DNA of 64,000 nt from Maritimibacter dapengensis (GCF_019218265.1 NZ_JAHUZE010000001.1:868001-932000); one strand, 5' to 3'; numbered from the stretch's first letter, positions 7,116-17,375 are shown. Translations and numbers: made by a program. The notes: generated by a model from the sequence alone, not told the origin.

Positions 7116-9008
7116 TCACGCTTTGGCGTAACCGAGGCTTTCCAGCGCCTCGCGCACCTCGTCGAGAATTGCCGGGTCGTCGATGGTCGCGGGCATCTTG
7201 AACTCCTTGCCATCGGCGATCGAAACCATGGTCGCGCGCAGGATCTTGCCTGACCGGGTCTTGGGCAGGCGATCGACCACGACGGCAGACTTGAACGCCG
7301 CCACGGGGCCGATCTTCTCGCGCACGAGTTTGACGCATTCCGCCACGACGTCCTTCTCGTCGCGGTCAGAGCCCGCGTTGAGGCAGAGGAAACCAAGCGG
7401 CAATTGGCCTTTGAGTTCGTCGGTCACGCCGATGACCGCGCATTCGGCCACGTCGGGGTGGGAGGCCAGCACCTCTTCCATCCCGCCGGTCGAGAGCCGG
7501 TGGCCCGCGACGTTGATGACGTCATCGGTGCGCGCCATGATATAGAGGTAGCCGTCCTCGTCCATGTAGCCCGCGTCACCCGTCTCGTAATATCCGGGGA
7601 AGGTGTTGAGGTAGCTCTTGCGGAAGCGATCTTCGGCGTTCCAGAGGGTCGGCAGGGTGCCGGGGGGCAGGGGCAGTTTCGCGACGATGGCGCCAAGTTG
7701 GCCGGGCTCGAGCGGATTGCCGCCCTCGTCGAGGATCTGCATGTCATAACCCGGCATCGGCACGGCGGGTGAGCCGAGTTTGGTTTCCAGAAGCTCGATG
7801 CCGACCGGGTTCGCGACCGCCGGATAGCCAAGCTCGGTCTGCCACCAATGGTCGATGACCGGCACACCAAGTTGATTCTGCGTCCAGACGATGGTGTCGG
7901 GGTCGGCGCGTTCGCCGGCGAGATACACTTGCTTGAGGCAGGAGAGGTCGTATTTCTTGACGAATTCGCCTTTCGGGTCCTCGCGTTTCACGGCGCGGAA
8001 CGCGGTCGGGGCGGTGAAGAAGCTTTTTACCCCGTGTTCGGAAATCACGCGCCAGAAGGTGCCGGCGTCCGGCGTCCCCACGGGTTTGCCTTCGAACACG
8101 ATGGTGGTGTTGCCGTGGATGAGCGGCGCGTAGCAGATATAGCTGTGGCCCACGACCCAGCCCACGTCGGAGGCGGCCCAGAAGACATCGCCCGGATCGA
8201 CGTTGTAGACGTTTTTCATGGTCCAGTTCAGAGCCACGAGGTGCCCGGCGGTGTCGCGAATGACGCCCTTGGGCTGGCCGGTGGTGCCGGAGGTGTAGAG
8301 CACGTAGGCCGGGTGGTTGCCTTCGACCGGCACGCAATCGGCGGGGTCGGCGGCGGACAGGTCGTTCCAGTCGAAGTCGTAGCCGTCCTTGAGGTCGGCT
8401 GGATGCTGTTCGCGCTGGAAGATCACGGTAAAGTCGGGCTTGTGTTCGGACAGGTCGATGGCGCCGTCGAGGAGAGGCTTGTAGGCAACGGTGCGGTTCG
8501 GCTCGAGCCCGCAGGAACCTGCGATGATCGCCTTGGGTTTGGCATCGTTGATCCGGGTGGCGAGTTCGTTGGAGGCGAAGCCACCGAAGACGACCGAGTG
8601 GATCGCGCCGAGGCGTACCACGGCGAGCATGGCGACGAGGGCCTCGGGCACCATCGGCATGTAGATGATGACCCGGTCGCCCTTGGTCACGCCCTTGGCG
8701 GCGAGACCGCCCGCGAGGCGCGCGACCTTGTCCTGCAATTCGGCGTAGGTGATCTTGGATTTGGTGTCGGTGATCGGGCTGTCGTAGATGATCGCCGTCT
8801 GGTCGCCGCGGCCAGCTTCCACATGCCGGTCCACTGCGTTGTAGCAGGTGTTCACCATGCCGTCGGAGAACCATTCGTAGAGCGGGGCGTTGTCGTCGAA
8901 CAGGGCCTTGGACGGCTCCTTGTCCCAGTCGATCGCCTTGGCGGCCTCCATCCAGAACCCTTCGGGGTCGGCTTTCCAGCTGTCGTAAACGTCTGCGTAA
9001 GTCGCCAT
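7116..9008 (-). CDS. prpE: Propionyl-CoA synthetase (propionate-CoA ligase)
   Basis: A 630-residue acetate/propionate-CoA ligase of the ANL superfamily that adenylates propionate with ATP and transfers it to CoA, feeding the methylmalonyl-CoA or methylcitrate route. It aligns with PrpE rather than Acs: N-terminal DVYDSWKADPEGFW, VFGGFASNELATRI, the AMP-binding loop YTSGTTGQPKG at 238-248, HWWQTELGYP (Acs has a different residue set here), and the C-terminal acetylatable lysine in PKTRSGKILR. ATG 9008 has GGAGG at good spacing; the frame's earlier ATG at 9056 lacks one. The upstream region carries several TTTGCAAA boxes, the operator type of short-chain acyl-CoA regulators (ScfR/PccR), which supports the propionate assignment. 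Confidence 0.9.
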   Translation of the reverse strand: MATYADVYDSWKADPEGFWMEAAKAIDWDKEPSKALFDDNAPLYEWFSDGMVNTCYNAVDRHVEAGRGDQTAIIYDSPITDTKSKITYAELQDKVARLAGGLAAKGVTKGDRVIIYMPMVPEALVAMLAVVRLGAIHSVVFGGFASNELATRINDAKPKAIIAGSCGLEPNRTVAYKPLLDGAIDLSEHKPDFTVIFQREQHPADLKDGYDFDWNDLSAADPADCVPVEGNHPAYVLYTSGTTGQPKGVIRDTAGHLVALNWTMKNVYNVDPGDVFWAASDVGWVVGHSYICYAPLIHGNTTIVFEGKPVGTPDAGTFWRVISEHGVKSFFTAPTAFRAVKREDPKGEFVKKYDLSCLKQVYLAGERADPDTIVWTQNQLGVPVIDHWWQTELGYPAVANPVGIELLETKLGSPAVPMPGYDMQILDEGGNPLEPGQLGAIVAKLPLPPGTLPTLWNAEDRFRKSYLNTFPGYYETGDAGYMDEDGYLYIMARTDDVINVAGHRLSTGGMEEVLASHPDVAECAVIGVTDELKGQLPLGFLCLNAGSDRDEKDVVAECVKLVREKIGPVAAFKSAVVVDRLPKTRSGKILRATMVSIADGKEFKMPATIDDPAILDEVREALESLGYAKA

Positions 9009-9103
9009 GTCGGTCCTCCTCCAAGATGCCTGACGTGGTGTAAGGGGCGCGGGCATGGCTCGGCAAGGCTGTTGGCGTTAACCTGCGGCATCTTGGCAGA
9101 TGA

Positions 9104-9217
9104 TTTTGCAAGTTTGGCGCGAGAATGCCTGCAAAGTTTTGCAAATTACGGCTGACTTCGCAGAGTTCGCGGCAAATTGCGCGGGGTTTGCAAAGCTGTC
9201 ACCCCCGGTATTGCAAA
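9104..9217. promoter_or_regulatory. Cluster of TTTGCAAA-type operators upstream of prpE
   Basis: Sites seen are TTTTGCAA at 9104-9111, TGCAAA at 9130-9135 next to the perfect palindrome TTTGCAAA at 9138-9145, TTTGCAAA at 9187-9194, and TTGCAAA at 9211-9217. In Rhodobacter sphaeroides PccR, a ScfR-family regulator of propionyl-CoA carboxylase, recognises paired TTTGCAAA boxes. The cluster starts about 95 bp from the prpE ATG and runs to the 3' end of the next minus-strand gene. The regulator gene itself is not in the window. Confidence 0.7.
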
Positions 9218-9225
9218 TCGGGGAA

Positions 9226-10131
9226 TCAGTCGCGGTCCGAGGGCCATTCGGCGGTGCCAGCCTTGACCAGACCTTCGTCGGTGGCGCGGTAGCGCACCGC
9301 GCAGACGCCCGCGTGATCGGGCCCGCATTCCGAGATGTGGCGGCGGATCACGACACCGTCTTCGACCACGCGGAAGCCCTCGGCGATGCCGCGGAACGCC
9401 TGAAGGTAGCCATCGTCACGGGCGAGGTGAAGGGCAAGGTCGCAACCCGCCCAACCGCACCACGCGCCGCCGATCGGTCCGCAGTTGACCGCTCCGTAAT
9501 TGGCGATCACGTCGCGGCGGCCGTCTCCGTCGATGTCTTCTTCGCGGGTGAAGCCATCATTGATCGTGGCGGGTCGGTTCAGCCGGTCGGCGCACCAGGC
9601 ACGGACGTCTTCGCGGGCGGCCTGCGCCGGGTTCAGGGCCGGATCAGTGCGCGCGGTCCAGCAGGCGTCGAGTGCCGCCGCGATCCCGTCACGCGACCCG
9701 TTCAGGGGCAGGTGGTCATGCCACAGGTAGGCTTCGGTGGAAAAGGTCACGGCGCCCCAGGCCCCGGCCTGAAGCGCGGCAAGGCCATCGGCCCACTGCG
9801 CCCCGCTCATTCCCTTGGCGTAGCGCCCGTCCGATTGCCGCAGGAGTCGCAGATCCCACAGGTCTTCCCCCTCGATCGAGAGACCGAGCGTAACGCTGTC
9901 AGGCGCGTCGAACCCCGCGAGCGAGACTGCGAGGGTCAGGGGTTCGCCCGGTTGGCATTCGAGCGACAGGCAATTGTGGTTGCCGCCCGCCGGATCCTCG
10001 TAGGGGCAGACGGCGGTGCCGACCGTGCCCGTCACGGGGTTTTCCGGCAGAATCGCCCAACCGAGCATGTCGGCGCGCGCGGGCGCATTGACCGAGAGGG
10101 TCAGGAAAAAGGCGAGTGATATGAACCTCAT
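9226..10131 (-). CDS. Exported hypothetical protein with a DxDxDG calcium-type loop
   Basis: A 301-residue protein with a clear signal peptide (hydrophobic FISLAFFLTLSV, cleavage near ARA-DM at residue 21). The mature part has eight or more cysteines in C-rich patches (VCPYEDP, CLSLECQPGE, NCGPIGGAWCGWAGC, ECGPDHAGVCAVRY), suggesting disulfides in the periplasm. Near residue 198 it has EEDIDGDGRRDVIANYG, the loop seen in FG-GAP/dockerin-like calcium sites, here in the style of proteins that carry a short repeat of unknown role. I do not recognise a named family. It sits between prpE and maeB on the same strand, but 217 bp with operators separate it from prpE, so co-transcription is uncertain. 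Confidence 0.75.
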   Translation of the reverse strand: MRFISLAFFLTLSVNAPARADMLGWAILPENPVTGTVGTAVCPYEDPAGGNHNCLSLECQPGEPLTLAVSLAGFDAPDSVTLGLSIEGEDLWDLRLLRQSDGRYAKGMSGAQWADGLAALQAGAWGAVTFSTEAYLWHDHLPLNGSRDGIAAALDACWTARTDPALNPAQAAREDVRAWCADRLNRPATINDGFTREEDIDGDGRRDVIANYGAVNCGPIGGAWCGWAGCDLALHLARDDGYLQAFRGIAEGFRVVEDGVVIRRHISECGPDHAGVCAVRYRATDEGLVKAGTAEWPSDRD

Positions 10132-10174
10132 GGCGACGAGACTAGCCTCTGGGCGCCATGAGGCAAGCCCGGCG

Positions 10175-12469
10175 TCACCCGTAGTGGGCGACCGGAGTGC
10201 CGGCGACGGCGGACATGTTTAGAAGTCCGCGAGCAGTGATCGCCGGCGTCACCACATGGGCGCGGTTGCCGAGCCCCATGAGGATCGGGCCGACCTCGAG
10301 CCCACCCGCCTTCATCTTGAGCATGTTGCGCACGCCGGATGCCGCGTCGGTGTTCGGGAAGACGAGCACGTTGGCCGGGCCTTCGAACCGCGCGCCGGGG
10401 AACATCCGCTCGCGCACATCGACGTCGAGCGCGCTGTCGACGTGCATTTCACCTTCGTAGGCGAAATCGCGCGTCTCGCTGTCGAGGATTTCGAGTGCTT
10501 CGCGCATGACGCGGCCCGTGCGGCAATCGAGGTTGCCGAATTGGGAATACGAGCAGAGCGCGATCTTGGGTTCCAGCCCGAAGCGGCGCACATGGCGGGC
10601 CGCGCCGCAGACGCTTTCGGCGATCTGGGCGGCGGTCGGTTCGGGGTGGACGTGGGTGTCGGCGATGAAGAGGGGGCCGTCCTGAAGGATCATCAGGCTG
10701 AGCGCGCCGACGGGGTGATATTTCTCTGGCCCGCCGCCCAGGATCTCGGTCACGTATTTGAGGTGCCAGAGGTATTGGCCGAACGTGCCGCAGATGAGCG
10801 AGTCCGCCTCGCCGCGATGCACCATGATGCCGCCGATGGCGGTGGTGTTGGTGCGCATGATGGCCCGTGCGATGTCGGGCGTCACGCCCCGACGCGCCAT
10901 CAACCCATGATAGGCTTCCCAGTAATCGCGGTAGCGCGGGTCGTTCTCGGGGTTCACGATTTCGAAGTCGGTACCCGGCTTGAGCGGCAGGCCCGCGCGT
11001 TGAAGCCGGTGTTCGATGACCTCGGGACGGCCGATGAGGATCGGCGCGTCGGTGGTTTCCTCGAGCATCGCGTTGGCCGCGCGCAGCACCCGTTCATCCT
11101 CGCCCTCGGCAAAGACGATCTTGCGCTCGGCGGTCGCTGCGGCCTCGAACACGGGGCGCATGATGAGGGCGGAGCGGAACACGGAGCGGTCGAGCCTGTC
11201 CTTGTATTCGGTCACGTCGGGCAGGGGTCGCGCGGCGACGCCGGAGTCCATCGCGGCCTTGGCGACCGAGGTGGCGACGACGCCCATGAGCCGGGGGTCG
11301 AAGGGTTTCGGGATCAGGTAATCCGCCCCGAAGGACAGCTTTTCGCCTTTGTAGGCGGCTGCGGCCTCGGCGCTGGTCGTGGCGCGGGCGAGGGCTGCGA
11401 TCCCGTCGACGCAAGCGATCTGCATCTCGTCGTTGATCTCGGTCGCGCCGACGTCGAGGGCACCTCGGAAAATGAAGGGAAAGCACAGCACGTTGTTGAC
11501 CTGATTGGGGAAATCCGATCGGCCCGTGGCGATGATCGCTTCGGGAGCGACGGAGCGGACTTCGTCCGGCATGATCTCGGGCGTCGGGTTGGCGAGCGCG
11601 AAGACGATGGGACGGTCGGCCATTTTCGCGACATGTTCGGGCTTCAGCACGCCGGGGCCGGAAAGGCCCAGGAACAGGTCGGCGTCTTCGATCACGTCAC
11701 CCAGCGAGCGCAGGTCGCTGTCTTGTGCGAAGGCTTCTTTCTGGGGCGTCATCTCGGATGTGCGGCCCTTGTAGACGAGGCCGTCGATATCGCAGAGCCA
11801 GACATTTTCGCGTTTCACACCGAGTTTCAGGAGCATGTTGAGGCAGGCGATGCCGGCCGCGCCGCCGCCGGTCGAGACCACCTTGATCTCGTCGAAAGAC
11901 TTGCCCGCGACGCGCAGGGCATTGGTGGCGGCTGCGCCGACGACAATGGCGGTGCCGTGCTGGTCGTCGTGGAAAACCGGGATGTTCATCCGCTCGCGGC
12001 AGATTTGTTCAACGACAAAACAATCCGGAGCCTTAATGTCTTCGAGGTTCACCGCGCCGAACGAAGGTTCCATCGCGCAGATGATGTCGGCGAGTTTTTC
12101 GGGGTCCGGCTGATCCAGTTCGATATCGAAACAGTCGATGTTGGCGAACTTCTTGAAGAGGACGGCCTTGCCCTCCATCACCGGTTTGGAGGCAAGTGCA
12201 CCGATGTTTCCGAGACCCAGCACAGCCGAGCCGTTCGTGACCACGGCGACGAGGTTTCCTCGCGCGGTATAGCGCGTTGCCGTGATCGGATCGGCCTTTA
12301 TTTCCATGCAGGCTTCTGCCACGCCAGGGGAGTAGGCAAGGGCGAGGTCGCGACCGTTCGCCATCGGCTTGGTCGCCCGGATTTCGAGCTTACCGGGCTT
12401 CGGATGCTCGTGGTAGTCCAGCGCCGGGTGGCGGGCTTCGGTGATGGTTTCGTCCTTGGTGCCGGGCAT
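10175..12469 (-). CDS. maeB: NADP-dependent malic enzyme with C-terminal phosphotransacetylase-like domain
   Basis: A 764-residue MaeB-type enzyme that oxidatively decarboxylates malate to pyruvate and makes NADPH. Residues about 1-430 are the malic enzyme: [12 protein letters not shown], the metal/acid [11 protein letters not shown], and the dinucleotide-binding [14 protein letters not shown]. Residues about 440-764 are the phosphotransacetylase-like part that in related enzymes binds acetyl-CoA as an allosteric inhibitor and lacks acetyl transfer activity. The ATG at 12469 has GGAGGACG at good spacing. A 16-bp palindrome with TTAA cores lies just upstream. Together with pyc in this window it offers both directions between C3 and C4 acids. 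Confidence 0.95.
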   Translation of the reverse strand: MPGTKDETITEARHPALDYHEHPKPGKLEIRATKPMANGRDLALAYSPGVAEACMEIKADPITATRYTARGNLVAVVTNGSAVLGLGNIGALASKPVMEGKAVLFKKFANIDCFDIELDQPDPEKLADIICAMEPSFGAVNLEDIKAPDCFVVEQICRERMNIPVFHDDQHGTAIVVGAAATNALRVAGKSFDEIKVVSTGGGAAGIACLNMLLKLGVKRENVWLCDIDGLVYKGRTSEMTPQKEAFAQDSDLRSLGDVIEDADLFLGLSGPGVLKPEHVAKMADRPIVFALANPTPEIMPDEVRSVAPEAIIATGRSDFPNQVNNVLCFPFIFRGALDVGATEINDEMQIACVDGIAALARATTSAEAAAAYKGEKLSFGADYLIPKPFDPRLMGVVATSVAKAAMDSGVAARPLPDVTEYKDRLDRSVFRSALIMRPVFEAAATAERKIVFAEGEDERVLRAANAMLEETTDAPILIGRPEVIEHRLQRAGLPLKPGTDFEIVNPENDPRYRDYWEAYHGLMARRGVTPDIARAIMRTNTTAIGGIMVHRGEADSLICGTFGQYLWHLKYVTEILGGGPEKYHPVGALSLMILQDGPLFIADTHVHPEPTAAQIAESVCGAARHVRRFGLEPKIALCSYSQFGNLDCRTGRVMREALEILDSETRDFAYEGEMHVDSALDVDVRERMFPGARFEGPANVLVFPNTDAASGVRNMLKMKAGGLEVGPILMGLGNRAHVVTPAITARGLLNMSAVAGTPVAHYG

Positions 12470-12491
12470 CTCGGCGTCCTCCCTGAAATAT

Positions 12492-12507
12492 GGTTTAATG
12501 TTAAACC
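12492..12507. promoter_or_regulatory. Palindromic operator candidate upstream of maeB
   Basis: GGTTTAA-TG-TTAAACC: perfect 7-bp arms with a 2-bp centre, 23 bp before the maeB ATG. Its position overlaps the expected promoter/leader, which fits a repressor site; the regulator is unknown. Confidence 0.55.
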
Positions 12508-12625
12508 ACTTTTCCTGACCGGCGGCTTACAGCATGACCTCGGGGCAAGGCAAGCGGTCAGTTGATTCGCCTTGCGCGTGGGCGCAAAGTCTTCAAACTG
12601 GACCATACGGTCAAAGGAGGCGCGG

Positions 12626-13024
12626 ATGTCGGAAAAATCCCTGATGGATCATGCAAAGGACATTCGCCCCCGTGCTCATGCGCCCTATTCCGGGTTTCAG
12701 GTCGGGGCGGCGATACGTTCGCCGTCCGGTCGGGTGCATACCGGCGTGAACGTCGAGAACGCGGCCTATCCCGAGGGCACCTGTGCCGAGGCGGGCGCGA
12801 TTGCCGCGATGATCGCGGCGGGCGACACCGAGATTGCCGAGATCGCGGTCGTGGGCGATGCGCCCGATCCGGTGACGCCGTGCGGCGGGTGCCGCCAGAA
12901 GATCGCAGAATTTGCGCCGAAGGGCACGAAGGTCACGATGGGCAACCTGGGGGGCGACGAGATCGTCATGACGATCGAAGAGCTCCTGCCGCATGCCTTC
13001 GCCAAGGCACAGTTGGAGAGCTGA
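12626..13024 (+). CDS. cdd: Cytidine deaminase
   Basis: A 132-residue zinc enzyme that hydrolytically deaminates cytidine and deoxycytidine to uridine and deoxyuridine. The zinc/catalytic motif appears as GTCAEAGAI (Cys-Ala-Glu) at about residues 50-58 and PCGGCRQ at about 85-91, as in the short tetrameric form. PYSGFQVGAA near the N-terminus binds the nucleoside. AAAGGAGG at 12613-12620 fixes the start at 12626. It is the first gene of a tight operon; deoB starts one base after its stop codon. The intergenic gap upstream is shared with divergent maeB. Confidence 0.95.
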   Translation: MSEKSLMDHAKDIRPRAHAPYSGFQVGAAIRSPSGRVHTGVNVENAAYPEGTCAEAGAIAAMIAAGDTEIAEIAVVGDAPDPVTPCGGCRQKIAEFAPKGTKVTMGNLGGDEIVMTIEELLPHAFAKAQLES

Positions 13025-13025
13025 G

Positions 13026-14237
13026 ATGCCACGCGCTTTTCTTGTCGTGATGGATTCGGTCGGTATTGGCGGCGCGCCGGACGCGGACCAGTTCTTCAAC
13101 GACGGAACACCGGATACCGGGGCGAACACGGTTGGCCATATTGCCGAAGCCTGCGACGCGGGGCAGGCGGATGACGGACGTGAGGGGCCACTGACCGTGC
13201 CGAACCTCGACCGGCTTGGGCTGGGCATGGCTGTGAAACTTGCCTCCGGGATGATTGCGCCGGGTCTAGGGGCGGAGCCTGCGGGTGCCTGGGCGGCGGC
13301 GACCGAGGTGAGCCGGGGCAAGGACACGCCGTCGGGGCATTGGGAGCTTGCGGGAGTGCCGGTGCCGTTCGACTGGACCTATTTCCCGGACGAGGACCCG
13401 GCCTTCCCCGACGCCGTAACGCAGGCGATCTGCGAGGCTGCCGGGACGACAAGCATACTTGGCAACAAGCATAGTTCCGGCACGGTGATCCTCGACGAGC
13501 TTGGGGCCGAGCACATGCGGACGGGCGAGCCGATCTGCTATACCTCGGCCGACAGCGTGCTTCAGATCGCGGCACATGAGGAACGGTTCGGGCTCCAAAA
13601 ACTCTATGATGTCTGTAAAGCCATCGCTCCGATGCTGCATGACATGAAGGTCGGGCGAGTGATCGCGCGGCCGTTTCTCGGCGACGCGGACAGCGGGTTC
13701 GAGCGCACGATCAACCGTCGGGATTTTGCGCTCGCCGCGCCAAAGCCGACGCTTCTGGACTGGGTGACTGGCGCGGGGCGTCCGATGCATGCGGTCGGGA
13801 AAATAGGCGACATTTTCGCTCATCGCGGCGTGACGGACAATGCCAAGGGCACGGACGCGGACCTGATGGAAGCGTTGATCGGGTTGGCGGAAACGGCGGA
13901 GGACGGGAGCCTCACCTTCGCCAATTTCGTCGAATTCGATTCCAAATATGGCCACCGGCGCAACACCCACGGCTATGCCGCCCATCTGGAATGGTTCGAT
14001 GCTCAGCTTCCGCGTCTGTTCGCCAACCTGCGCGACGGGGACCTCGTCATTTTCACGGCCGATCATGGCAACGATCCGACATGGGTGGGCACCGACCACA
14101 CCCGAGAACGGGTTCCGGTTCTGTGCCACGGGATCGGGGCGCGCAAGATCGGAGAGATCGGGTTCGCCGATGTGGCGGCGAGCGTGGCCGACCATCTTGG
14201 CTTGCCTGAGCGCGGGGCGGGGAGGTCGTTCCTGTGA
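13026..14237 (+). CDS. deoB: Phosphopentomutase
   Basis: A 403-residue manganese-dependent mutase of the alkaline phosphatase fold that interconverts (deoxy)ribose 1-phosphate and 5-phosphate, linking nucleoside phosphorolysis to central metabolism. Metal ligands are visible in MDSVGIGGAPDA at the N-terminus and in TADHGNDPTWVGTDHTRE near residues 347-364; the family's DTPSGHWE is at about 101-108. The start at 13026 lies directly after the cdd stop; the frame's first ATG (12993) is inside cdd. The last bases overlap add. The usual neighbour deoA (thymidine phosphorylase) is missing between cdd and deoB. Confidence 0.96.
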   Translation: MPRAFLVVMDSVGIGGAPDADQFFNDGTPDTGANTVGHIAEACDAGQADDGREGPLTVPNLDRLGLGMAVKLASGMIAPGLGAEPAGAWAAATEVSRGKDTPSGHWELAGVPVPFDWTYFPDEDPAFPDAVTQAICEAAGTTSILGNKHSSGTVILDELGAEHMRTGEPICYTSADSVLQIAAHEERFGLQKLYDVCKAIAPMLHDMKVGRVIARPFLGDADSGFERTINRRDFALAAPKPTLLDWVTGAGRPMHAVGKIGDIFAHRGVTDNAKGTDADLMEALIGLAETAEDGSLTFANFVEFDSKYGHRRNTHGYAAHLEWFDAQLPRLFANLRDGDLVIFTADHGNDPTWVGTDHTRERVPVLCHGIGARKIGEIGFADVAASVADHLGLPERGAGRSFL

Positions 14238-15241
14238 TCGTGGACGAGGAACTCGCCGATGCGTTGAAGCGGATGCCCAAGGTGGAGCTGCATCACCATA
14301 TCGAGGGCGCGGCGCCCCCGGCCTTCGTCCGGGGTTTGGCGCAGGAGAAGGGTTTGGACCTTTCCAACATTTTCGATGCCCAAGGCGCCTATGACTACGC
14401 TGATTTCTTGCAATTTCTCGACATCTACGAGCAGGCCGTGCGGCCGCTCACGTCGCCGGAGGATTACGCGCGGTTGACCCGTGCGGTGCTGGAGGAGGCC
14501 GCGGAGGAAAATGTCGTCTACCTCGAGACCTTCGTTTCCCCTGCCTTTTGCGGAGGGGGCGATGTGGCCGCGTGGAAAGAATACCTCCATGCGATCCGGG
14601 AAGCGGCAAACGGGTTGCCCGAGGTGGTCCTCAAAGTCGTGGTCACGGCGGTGCGGCATTTCGGACCCGACGCGGCGAAGCGATCCGCCGTGTGTGCGCA
14701 GGAGAGCGTCGGCGATTTCGTGGTCGGTTTCGGCATGGGCGGCGACGAGAACGCGGGCGAGGTGCGCGATTTCACCTATGCCTTCGACGCGGCGCGGGAG
14801 GCGGGTCTGCACCTGACCAACCATGCCGGGGAATGGGCCGGGCCGCTTTCGGTCCGCGACAGTATCGAGCACCTCAAGGTCGAGCGCATCGGGCACGGCG
14901 TGCGGGCCATCGAAGACCCGAAGCTCGTGGAATACCTCGCCGCTTCGGGTGTCGTGCTCGAGGTCTGCCCGCAATCCAACGTGTCGCTGGGCGTCTATCC
15001 CTCGACCGCCGCACATCCCATCGCGAAACTGCGCGAGGCAGGCGTGCGCGTCACCGTGTCCACCGACGACCCGCCGTTCTTTCATACCGATATGACCCAT
15101 GAATACATGGAATTGGCGCGGGCTTTCGGCTGGGGGCTGGAAGAGGCGCGGGCGCTCAACCGGGCCGCTGCCGAAGCCGCCTTCTGCGACGCGGGCACGC
15201 GTGCCGACCTGATCAAGAGACTGGAGAAAACCGATGCATGA
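14234..15241 (+). CDS. add: Adenosine deaminase
   Basis: A 335-residue amidohydrolase that converts adenosine or deoxyadenosine to (deoxy)inosine. Metal-binding HHHIEGA (residues about 22-28) replaces the more common HLDG, then [24 protein letters not shown] and the catalytic STDDPPFF. The start is GTG 14234, which overlaps the deoB stop as GTGA, so translation is probably coupled. Family members with this HHHxEG start can also be adenine deaminases, but the presence in a nucleoside salvage operon favours adenosine. The end overlaps the upp start by 8 bp. Confidence 0.9.
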   Translation: MIVDEELADALKRMPKVELHHHIEGAAPPAFVRGLAQEKGLDLSNIFDAQGAYDYADFLQFLDIYEQAVRPLTSPEDYARLTRAVLEEAAEENVVYLETFVSPAFCGGGDVAAWKEYLHAIREAANGLPEVVLKVVVTAVRHFGPDAAKRSAVCAQESVGDFVVGFGMGGDENAGEVRDFTYAFDAAREAGLHLTNHAGEWAGPLSVRDSIEHLKVERIGHGVRAIEDPKLVEYLAASGVVLEVCPQSNVSLGVYPSTAAHPIAKLREAGVRVTVSTDDPPFFHTDMTHEYMELARAFGWGLEEARALNRAAAEAAFCDAGTRADLIKRLEKTDA

Positions 15242-15866
15242 TCACCTCACAATCGTCGATCACCCGCTGGTGCAGCACAAGCTGACGATCATGCGCGAAA
15301 AAGAGACGTCGACGGCGGTGTTCCGGCAGCTTCTGCGCGAGATCAGCCTGCTTCTGGCCTACGAGGTGACGAGCGAGTTGGAGATGACGACCAAGCGGAT
15401 CGAGACGCCGTTGACCGAGATGGACGCGCCGACGCTGAAGGGCCGGAAGCTCGCGCTCATTTCGATCCTGCGGGCAGGGAACGGGCTGCTGGACGGGATG
15501 CTGGAGCTCATCCCCTCGGCGCGGGTCGGCTTCGTCGGGCTCTACCGCGACGAACAGACGCTGAAGCCGCACAAGTATTATTTCAAGGTGCCGGAGCAAC
15601 TCGACGAGCGGATGGTGATCGCGGTCGACCCGATGCTGGCAACCGGTAATTCCTCGGCGGCGGCCGTCGACATGCTGAAGGAGGCCGGTGCCAAGGACAT
15701 CCGGTTCCTGTGCCTGCTCGCAGCACCTGAAGGGGTCGCGCGGATGAAGGAAGCGCATCCCGACGTGCCCATTGTCACGGCGGCGTTGGACGAGAAGCTC
15801 AACGAGCTCGGCTATATCATGCCGGGACTTGGCGATGCGGGCGATCGGATGTTCGGGACCAAATAG
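15234..15866 (+). CDS. upp: Uracil phosphoribosyltransferase
   Basis: A 210-residue enzyme that makes UMP from uracil and PRPP. The PRPP loop is [11 protein letters not shown] near residues 131-141, and the uracil-binding C-terminus [17 protein letters not shown] is intact. The start overlaps the add 3' end by 8 bp, completing cdd-deoB-add-upp, a pyrimidine and purine nucleoside salvage transcription unit. Confidence 0.97.
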   Translation: MHDHLTIVDHPLVQHKLTIMREKETSTAVFRQLLREISLLLAYEVTSELEMTTKRIETPLTEMDAPTLKGRKLALISILRAGNGLLDGMLELIPSARVGFVGLYRDEQTLKPHKYYFKVPEQLDERMVIAVDPMLATGNSSAAAVDMLKEAGAKDIRFLCLLAAPEGVARMKEAHPDVPIVTAALDEKLNELGYIMPGLGDAGDRMFGTK

Positions 15867-16001
15867 TTCGCGGACAGTCCGTCAGGCGCAAACGCGTTCG
15901 AATTGCGCTTGTTTTGGGCGGTCTTGGGAAGTGTCGCCTCTTTACTCCCATCGGTCCATCGGCCATGCTGCCCCCATATCTAGTGTTGGGGGACACTTGT
16001 A

Positions 16002-17321
16002 ATGAAAAGAACTGGTTATCTGTCTGCCATCGCCTTCGCGGTTACCCTTGTTTCGGGGCCCGTTCTGGCACTTTCGCTCGATCAGGGGGCCAAGCCTCGT
16101 GAGACGCCACCCGCCGCCTACAAGGGCGATGTCTATGTCGACAGCAGGGGCTGCGCCTATGCCCGCGCGAATGTCGGTGCCGCGACGAATTGGGTGCCGC
16201 GGCTGAGCGCGGATCGGAGACAGGTCATCTGCGGGATGAACCCGACATTCGCGGCCGGAACGCCCCGGGCTACGCGCACCCCTGCTCCGATCGCGCCGCC
16301 GCCGCCGCAACCTGTGGCCACCCCACCCGCCGAGGCCGAACGTGAGGTCAGGACCGTGAGCGCCGCTCCGGGCATGGCGGCGCTTCCCACGCCGAGCCCG
16401 GCCCCCAAACCTTCGAACCTGTCTGCCAACCGCGCACCGGCCAAACCTGCGCCGGCACCGAGCCAGGCGCGCGCCGGTCTTTTCGGACTGGGCAACCTGC
16501 CGACACCAAGCCCCGCGCCGGAGCCGTCCAACCTTTCGGCACGACGCTCGGAGCCGACGCCCGAGGTCCAGACCCGCAAGCTCGCCGTGACCTGCCCTGC
16601 AGGTGGCGGCAACGCGCGGGTCAAGATCGGAGGCGAGATCGTGCAGGTGAATTGCGGCGCGACCAAAGTGGCGTCCCGCACCTATACGGTTCAGCACGCG
16701 AACGGAATGCGGACGGAACTGGTGGCGAAACCGGCCCCGGTCATGGAAGCGCAGGCCCGGATCGTGGCGGAGCCGACCTATGTCGAGTACCGCCCCGCGA
16801 CGCAGGTGCGCCGGGTGATCGTCAACGGCACGGTTCAGCCCGGACGCCAGCATTACGAAGGCAACCGCGACATGCTCGTGTCAGGCACGGTCGGCGCGGT
16901 GCGAATGCCGATGAACGGAGGTGGCGGCGGTCAGCGCGGCGGTGGACGTTTCCTTGCCCCGCCAGCGGGCGGGTCCTACGAGGACTATCTCGCAGCGAAG
17001 ACACAGGCCTACCGGGACGCAGGTGTCGAACTGGATGCGCCGCGCGACATCTACAACGTGCCGGCGTCCGCCAGCGGTGGCAGCACAGTGGTCATCAAGG
17101 CGAACCCGCATGTTCCCGCGAAAGGCTACGGCAACATGCCGGCCTCCAATCCGCGCGTCATCATCCAGGGTCAGGACAAGCCGCCCGCTGGTTACCGCAA
17201 GGCCTGGGATGACGACCGGTTGAACCCGAACCGGGCGTCTCGCACGGTCGAGGGGGAGATGCAGATGCTCCAGATCTGGACCGACACCGTGCCGCGCCGT
17301 TTGATCACGGTCGCGAAGTAG
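16002..17321 (+). CDS. Exported proline-rich protein of Rhodobacterales (SPOR-like annotation)
   Basis: A 439-residue protein with a signal peptide (cleavage near VLALS, residue 25). An N-terminal block, [20 protein letters not shown], with CxxNP-type ending VICGMNP, matches a family often annotated as SPOR-domain protein in roseobacters; I cannot see a clear C-terminal SPOR fold. Residues about 85-190 are low-complexity proline/alanine with an internal repeat ([17 protein letters not shown] and [17 protein letters not shown] about 39 residues apart). A second cysteine pair and a glycine-rich stretch ([14 protein letters not shown]) follow. Its role is probably structural at the envelope. The leader carries AGTGT-N6-ACACT around the ribosome site. 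Confidence 0.7.
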   Translation: MKRTGYLSAIAFAVTLVSGPVLALSLDQGAKPRETPPAAYKGDVYVDSRGCAYARANVGAATNWVPRLSADRRQVICGMNPTFAAGTPRATRTPAPIAPPPPQPVATPPAEAEREVRTVSAAPGMAALPTPSPAPKPSNLSANRAPAKPAPAPSQARAGLFGLGNLPTPSPAPEPSNLSARRSEPTPEVQTRKLAVTCPAGGGNARVKIGGEIVQVNCGATKVASRTYTVQHANGMRTELVAKPAPVMEAQARIVAEPTYVEYRPATQVRRVIVNGTVQPGRQHYEGNRDMLVSGTVGAVRMPMNGGGGGQRGGGRFLAPPAGGSYEDYLAAKTQAYRDAGVELDAPRDIYNVPASASGGSTVVIKANPHVPAKGYGNMPASNPRVIIQGQDKPPAGYRKAWDDDRLNPNRASRTVEGEMQMLQIWTDTVPRRLITVAK

Positions 17322-17349
17322 CGGGCCACACCCGAGACACGATTGGACT

Positions 17350-17373
17350 GACCCTGCCGGGATGGGCGGGGTC
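17350..17373. terminator. Hairpin between convergent genes
   Basis: GACCCTGCC (17350-17358) pairs with GGCGGGGTC (17365-17373) over a 6-nt loop with one T-G pair. There is no T-run on either side, so termination is likely but weak. Confidence 0.45.
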
Positions 17374-17375
17374 AT

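Noticed and set aside
10256-12565. 769-codon plus-strand open frame opposite maeB
   Set aside because: Its codons mirror maeB third positions; the peptide is low-complexity (many Gly/Val/Asp/Arg) with no domain, whereas maeB has full motifs.
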